The position numbers and the translations under genes were made by a program. Under the pieces are notes generated by a model, which was not told the origin of the DNA, made no database searches, and saw only the letters and a program-made list of their open reading frames with translations. A stretch of 64,000 nucleotides of DNA from Haematobia irritans. Taxonomy: Eukaryota; Arthropoda; Insecta; Diptera; Muscidae. Positions 59,306-64,000 of the stretch are shown in pieces; positions within the stretch are counted from its first letter, which is position 1, and each line of letters begins with the position of its first letter. The stretch spans positions 93,005,248 to 93,069,247 of the forward strand of contig NC_134398.1 in the NCBI RefSeq assembly GCF_050003625.1. The letters are read 5' to 3'.

Positions 59306-60168
59306 AGTAACTCCAGATGAATTTGGAAAATTGTTTGTTACACCTCAGCGTATAGTTCAATCATAAATAGGTAAGTGTTCTTTTTTCAATGTGGTTTTCT
59401 TTTAAAAAATAATATTCTTTATGTATATTATTATTTGCTAATTATTATTATTATTATTTTTAACCAGTTTCATGTTTTTCATTGTTGTAAAAAAATATTT
59501 AATTTAAGAGCAACCCCAGATGGATTCGGGCAAATTTTTATATTTCTCCTCAACGAATAATTTAATAGAGAAGTGGTAAGTTTTCTTTAAAAAAATGACT
59601 TTCTTTTCATTAGTATATTTACGTTTTTATGACCTTTTTATTATCAAAATTACATGTTTTTAATACCTTATTTTAGTATTTCTTTAATCAAATATTTTTG
59701 GAAACCAATTTAATATTTTTAATGTAAAAAACAAATATTTAATTTCAGAATAACAACATTTTTATGAATTGGTAAGCTTTCTTTAACATTCTTTTAACCA
59801 GATTATTTACTTTTTTATGCATATTATTTCTTTAATTAGATTTTTGGAAACCAATTTAATGTTTTTTATTTAATGTAAAAAATAAATATTTAATTTCAGA
59901 GTAACCCCAAATGAATTTCGATAACTTTTTAACCTCAGCGTACAATGTAATAGAGAATTGGTAAGTTTTATATTAAAACTTTGGCTTTCTTTTAACAAGA
60001 ATATTTAGTGTATTTTGTCCTTCACATCGATAACAACACAATTTTATGAGTTAATATATTACTTAATTCATTATTTCTCTAATTGTTTCAGGTACAAATT
60101 TTATGAGGTACGTTTATCTAAGAAAAGTTGAATTCCTTACACCATTTAATAAAATGCCCCCAAATATG
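59306..60168 (+). other. Array of five exon-like modules (copy 2)
   Basis: Modules 59306-59370 (65 nt), 59509-59575 (67), 59749-59771 (23), 59900-59960 (61) and 60092-60168 (77) each follow tttcag or ttaag and precede gtaag. A final acceptor (ttttttag) at 60259 opens a terminal block with AATAAA-like signals (about 60288-60345). Lengths match copy 1 (65, 67, 31, 61, 77) except for the third. Modules 1, 2 and 4 share a consensus with CCTCAGCGTA. Joined, modules do not give a long open frame. Only module 5 plus the terminal block encodes a conserved short end (FMRYVYLRKVEFLTPFNKM). Confidence 0.55.
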
Positions 60169-61128
60169 GTAAGTTACAAGCTAATTTAAAGAGCTAAAAA
60201 ATTATATTTTATTACATGTTAATTTTTAAAAATTTTCATTATTCCTTCCATTTTTTTAGCAAGATATGTGAAAAATATACTTACGATGAATAAAAAACTA
60301 AGGAAAAGTCAAAATGTCCAAAAAGCGAGTTAAAATAAACTACTTTCTTGTTCCACGTGGTCATAATTTTTATTCACAAAAACATTGTATTAAGAACTTT
60401 CATCATAAGTTGTTATAATAAAGTACTTTTGCTTAAAGAAAGTTTAATTTTATTGTATGAAAATTTTCATAATAGTAAAACGGTTTGTTGTTCCTTTAAT
60501 TATTTAATTTCTCTGTACTGTGGAATGATTGATTTAAAAATAGTTTAGTCGTCGACATTTTAAAGAGACTGTTAACCAATTTTTATTATCGGGTTTCCCA
60601 AAAAATAAGCCAGCAAACCAAAATAATACTGACTTTTTAACTTGGTAGGGGTATATAAATCTGATGGTGTTGTAAAAATGAACTAAAATACAATGTTATA
60701 GATGAACTAAAATTTAAGAGAATTATAAACTAGACAAGTTGAAAAAATCTTAAGGGCTAAATCATGGTCAATATTACTACAGTTTAGTTCATTTTGCAAT
60801 GGAAAAGGGTTCACTGTTTTTTCAGTGTGGTTGAAGAATGTAAACAATTAAATTTCTCTTGCATGGGCGTCAAATTTCCATAATCTTTGAATGGTGGAAC
60901 TAGTCAGTTATGGGATTCATAAACAGAGTCGTCGACCAAAAATGTCCTATAAGGAAACACTTGCTATTTACACAGAAAAAAAGTGTCTCGTAAATTTAAG
61001 AAGATTTTTACAATAATTTATTACAAGAATTTTCCAGAATTTTAGTTCATTTTTCGTATCTTTAACGAAAATTAACTACTCGAAAGGAAATTTTACAAAT
61101 TTTAAGTAGCAATCGTTTAGTTCATAGC

Positions 61129-62516
61129 CAGCGTTGCCAATTTAGCTTTTTTCCCGCTAGATTTGGCTTTTTTTGAAGACGTTTAGCGGGAAAAAATGCA
61201 TTTAGCTTTTAGCTTTTTTTCTGGCTTTTTTTCATGACCCTTTTAGCTATTTTTGGCTTTTTTATTTTCGACATGTTTCTATTGAAATATGGATAAATCG
61301 GCGTTTTTATCTAAGCCTTGCTGCAAGTATAAGGGTTTCCACATATTTCAAAGCTCAGTTGAAACATTAATAAGGAGTCCAGCTATTATGCGGGCATTTT
61401 TGTAGCAAATACACCTTGTTGTAAAGTTTTTTCATTATATACATAAAAGTTATCGTAAACTTTAAATCTACTATTACCATACAAATTTGTTAGATAAACT
61501 GTCAGTAAATTATTGGGAATATTATCATTTGACTCGTTTATCCTTTTTATGTTATTATAATATTCTAAAGTTATTACGATATTACTAAATTAAAATAGTA
61601 GATGTGAATAGCTTTGTGCACTGAAAAAATATTGTCGTCTCCTTAAAATACGAACGCGAAGTTTGGTTATAATAGCATTTGTGAATTTCTTTTATATAAA
61701 CTGTTTTCCTTGTCCAAAAGACGATAAAGTCGTTTTGTCCTTATAATTAAGTGATTCAACTTAAAAATGGGTATGTTTTCATGAAAGAAGGAAGAATTAA
61801 TGAAATAGTCTTTAAATGTGAGGAGTTTTTGCATCTTAACCACAATCCAAAATAGCGTTCAAAAATAGAAGATGTTTTTCAACACTTTATTTTAAAAACG
61901 TATATATACAATAATTTCTACTTGAAGTCGAGTCTGAATATGGAAATTTAAGTTGGCGTTAGCACGTTTTTAAAGCACTTTGATAGCTCATGAAGAAAAG
62001 GAAAATGTTTTTACTGGGAAATGTAAACTATAGGAATTTTCTACAATTTAAATAAAAGTAATGTATTTCGAATTTTTCACAATTGCAAAACCAAACTAAA
62101 ATTTTATTTAAAAAAATGACAAATCATTTTTTTACCAAATCCAAAGCATACTTAGATCATTTAATATTTTAAAATAACGAGTAAATAAAATAGAGGTGTT
62201 GGGAAGGTAGCTCCCACAAAACGAAGGACTTCCAGTAAAAAAATTGTGATAGTAATCAAAATGTATCGAATACGCAAACAGAGCTAATATGCCTTAGATA
62301 TTGTTACAGTCTCACAGAAGTGGAATTAAAATGAAAATAATATGCATTGTAAGTGAAATAAAGCCTTTAAGTTTGTTAAATTTCAATCAAAAATGTGACT
62401 TTTGATACAAAAAAATTTAGCTTTTTTTCTAGCTATTTTTTAGAATTTTTTAGCTTTTTTAGCTATTTTTTTGGGCAAATCTAGCGGTTTTTGGTGAAAC
62501 AATTCTGGCAACGCTG
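61129..62516. mobile_element. hAT-type non-autonomous element (TSD TTCATAGC)
   Basis: Ends CAGCGTTGCCAATTTAGC and ...AATTCTGGCAACGCTG are inverted (11 bp perfect). The 8-bp duplication TTCATAGC (61121-61128, 62517-62524) is perfect, and the empty site is visible in copy 2 at about 58268. Subterminal regions are rich in TTTAGCTTTTTT. A CAC-type start (CACTGAAAAAATATTGTCGT) at 61619 indicates a nested relative of 38905. Confidence 0.93.
61619..62040. mobile_element. Probable CAC-type element nested in the hAT-type element
   Basis: CACTGAAAAAATATTGTCGT follows TG, and the next ~400 bp are related to 38905-39098 and 40532-40800 (for example TTAAGTGATTCAA and GAATATGGAAATTTAAGTTG). The right end is unclear; TTTTTACTGGGAAATG at about 62013-62028 is a candidate. 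Confidence 0.45.
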
Positions 62517-62976
62517 TTCATAGCCTACAAAATACGATGGAAATTTCCTTAAAAATTTTCTTAACTGGTAGTTAAAAATTCTTTCGTCATACTATAAAAC
62601 TACTTATGAAATGTAAAATACTTTCTAAATAATAAGTGTAATTTACTATAAAGAGTTTTTGTATGAGAAAATATTTTTTTACGAAAATTGAACTTGAAAG
62701 CGGATAGCAATTTCTTACTGGCAATTCCTATAGTTAATAATAGTTGGTACCACATTTCTCAATGAAATATTTTTAGTTCACATGTAATTAAATTTATAGA
62801 CATTTTCGTCAAAAATGGGTAGGGCTTTTCATGAAGTTTTTGCTAATTATAAGTTAAACGTTTCATCGTTCTTATACTGATATGCATTTAAGAGTATTGT
62901 TTTTAGAGTAAATTGTGGACAGATGCGATGAACTAATGCATAGTACAGAGATCTTTCTCGTCAAAGTGGAATATGT

Positions 62977-63336
62977 TTAATGTAAAGATGATGTTACTTG
63001 AAATTTTTTTGAGAGTGAGAGCATGCAATGCAATAATGAGAAATGGTAGCGAGTGATGGGGATGTTGTGTATATCTGAGCGTGGGGTTCTTTTTATTTTT
63101 GTTCTTTCAGTGGTTTGTGTGTGTGTGTTTATTATTCGCGAATGGTTTATTTGTATAGATGAGGTGTTGTTTTCAATGAAGGCACATGTGTTTTTGTTGT
63201 TGTAGAAATGTTTTGGTTTTGCTCGGTTTTGTTTGGCATGCTTCAGTTGTATAGTTGGCGTGGGCTGTTGCACCTTTTTAGCAAGTATGTAACAAGGGAA
63301 TATAAATGTATGGAATATTTTGGTTATTTGAAACAT
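62977..63336 (-). other. Open frame across the first-exon region of copy 3
   Basis: 119 codons, rich in N, T, K, H and Q, with no recognisable domain. It is antisense to the exon-like array. The equivalent frame is 75 codons in copy 2 and is interrupted by a stop in copy 1. Probably not a gene. Confidence 0.15.
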
Positions 63337-63697
63337 ATATTGGTGTTTGTTTATTAAAACTTTTAAATGAAAGTTACTAATATTTTAGCGATGAGGTGTA
63401 CAATGTCGAAGTGATGATCGGTAGCTTAGAAAAAAGTTATTAAGAATGTTCAATATTTAGGAAAAAATGCTGAAATGGAAAGTATATTGAAATTGTTTTA
63501 TCTAATTTAATTTTTATTATTCAATGTAAAAAAAAATTAATTTCAGAGTAACTCCAGATGAATTTGGAAAATTGTTTGTTACACCTCAGCGTATAGTTTA
63601 ATCATAAATAGGTAAGTGTTCTTTTTTCAATGTGGTTTTCTTTTAAAAAATAATATTCTTTATGTATATTATTATTTGCTAATTATTATTATTATTA

Positions 63698-64000
63698 GGG
63701 CTGTTTTCTTTTTGCACTGGATACAACATTTGTATGGGCTATCCAGAACACCGCTGCTTTGGTGTTCTATCCAGAACATCCCATCAGTGCAAGTCGCGCC
63801 GATCTTGCCAGATTGTGTTTTGATAAAGTGACGCTTCATCGATTCACAATAGCACTTTATTGTGACTAATGTATCGAAAAACATGAAATTCAAAGTGGTA
63901 TAGTGTCATAAATAATCGCAGCAGTAAATATTTATTACTAATTGGAGCATTTCATACATTAAAAATGCAAGATTTCACTTCTTTTCTGTGATTGTTTTTG
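63698..64000 (+). mobile_element. Third Harbinger copy, left end (continues beyond window)
   Basis: GGGCTGTTTTCTTTTTGCAC and the following ~100 bp (CATTTGTATGGG, TGGTGTTCTATCCAGAA, ATCAGTGCAAGTCGC) match the left end of the element at 36381. It is inserted after TTA within an (ATT)n run, consistent with the TWA target of the family. Confidence 0.85.

Larger units (their letters stand above)
58118..60828 (+). mobile_element. 2.71-kb CAC...GTG element, copy 2 (TSD TG)
   Basis: Ends CACAGAAAAAAGTGTC and ...CACTGTTTTTTCAGTG, flanked by TG (58116-58117, 60829-60830). The empty site is preserved in the first Harbinger copy at about 42766-42772 (ATTCTGGTTA), so insertion limits are certain. Colinear with 8652-11363 in reverse. 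Strand is assigned from the exon-like array. Confidence 0.95.
55851..63697 (-). mobile_element. Second Harbinger copy, fragmentary and carrying nested elements
   Basis: Blocks 55851-56300, 57853-58117 and 60831-60970 match 41960-42500, 42490-42776 and 42762-42900 of the first Harbinger copy in the same order and orientation. Its left part is missing at the LINE junction. Inserted elements: 56308-57845, 58118-60828, 60971-63697. One block differs by loss of ~70 bp relative to 42340-42400. Confidence 0.85.
60971..63697 (+). mobile_element. 2.71-kb CAC...GTG element, copy 3 (interrupted and truncated)
   Basis: Starts CACAGAAAAAAAGTGTCTCG after TA. It is ~95% identical to copy 2 outside a hAT-type insertion (61129-62516), and contains module 1 at 63547-63611 with both splice-like signals. 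At 63697 it is cut inside an (ATT)n run by a new Harbinger end; its right end would lie beyond the window. Confidence 0.9.

Overview
The window looks like intergenic or heterochromatin-like DNA from a calyptrate fly, most likely a muscid such as Musca, Stomoxys or Haematobia. That placement is inferred from repeat families I recognise (tandem repeats bounded by TATACCCTGCACCAC or TACCCACCACC, a tRNA-headed SINE, a DD41D rosa-type mariner), from the strong A+T bias and from GT-AG introns inside elements. I found no convincing host gene. Almost every base belongs to a transposable element, and most elements sit inside other elements. Many insertion events can be read to the base from target-site duplications (TSDs).

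Left part, 1-24 kb. One decayed errantivirus-like Gypsy provirus (gag, pol, env; + strand) is broken into four blocks: 980-2266, 8260-8651, 11366-12866 and 18898-21545. The breaks are a CAC...GTG element at 2267-8257 (TSD CA), which carries a foldback element with a mariner inside it; a second CAC...GTG element at 8652-11363 (TSD CA); and an internally deleted BEL/Pao element at 12867-18892 (520-bp LTRs, TSD GACAT). Next come a TA microsatellite, a SINE and another TA microsatellite, then the env and LTR of a second errantivirus-like element on the minus strand (22.26-24.08 kb).

Middle, 24-46 kb. Further CAC...GTG elements lie at 24456-25727 and 28515-30623. A SINE is split by a hAT remnant (8-bp TSD) that holds a second hAT-type MITE (8-bp TSD). 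Fragments of a minus-strand LINE follow. A Gypsy integrase is split by an I-like LINE (32600-45356, 14-bp TSD). That LINE is split by a 7.6-kb PIF/Harbinger element (36381-44010), which itself contains CAC...GTG elements nested in each other.

Right part, 46-64 kb. A LOA/R1-like LINE (46.1-55.85 kb) is split by a nearly complete BEL/Pao element (49584-55713, 435-bp LTRs, TSD GTACT). A truncated second Harbinger copy then carries a tandem-repeat foldback element and two 2.7-kb CAC...GTG elements, one hosting a hAT-type MITE. A third Harbinger copy begins at 63698 and leaves the window.

The most unusual signals are: (1) a set of elements of different internal sequence that share CAC...GTG termini and a 2-bp TSD (CA, CA, AA, TA, TA, TG, TG); and (2) within the 2.71-kb members, an ordered array of five exon-like modules, each bounded by a 3' splice-site-like tttcag and a 5' splice-site-like gtaag, with nearly identical module lengths in two copies. 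Most protein-coding remnants here carry stops, frameshifts or deletions.
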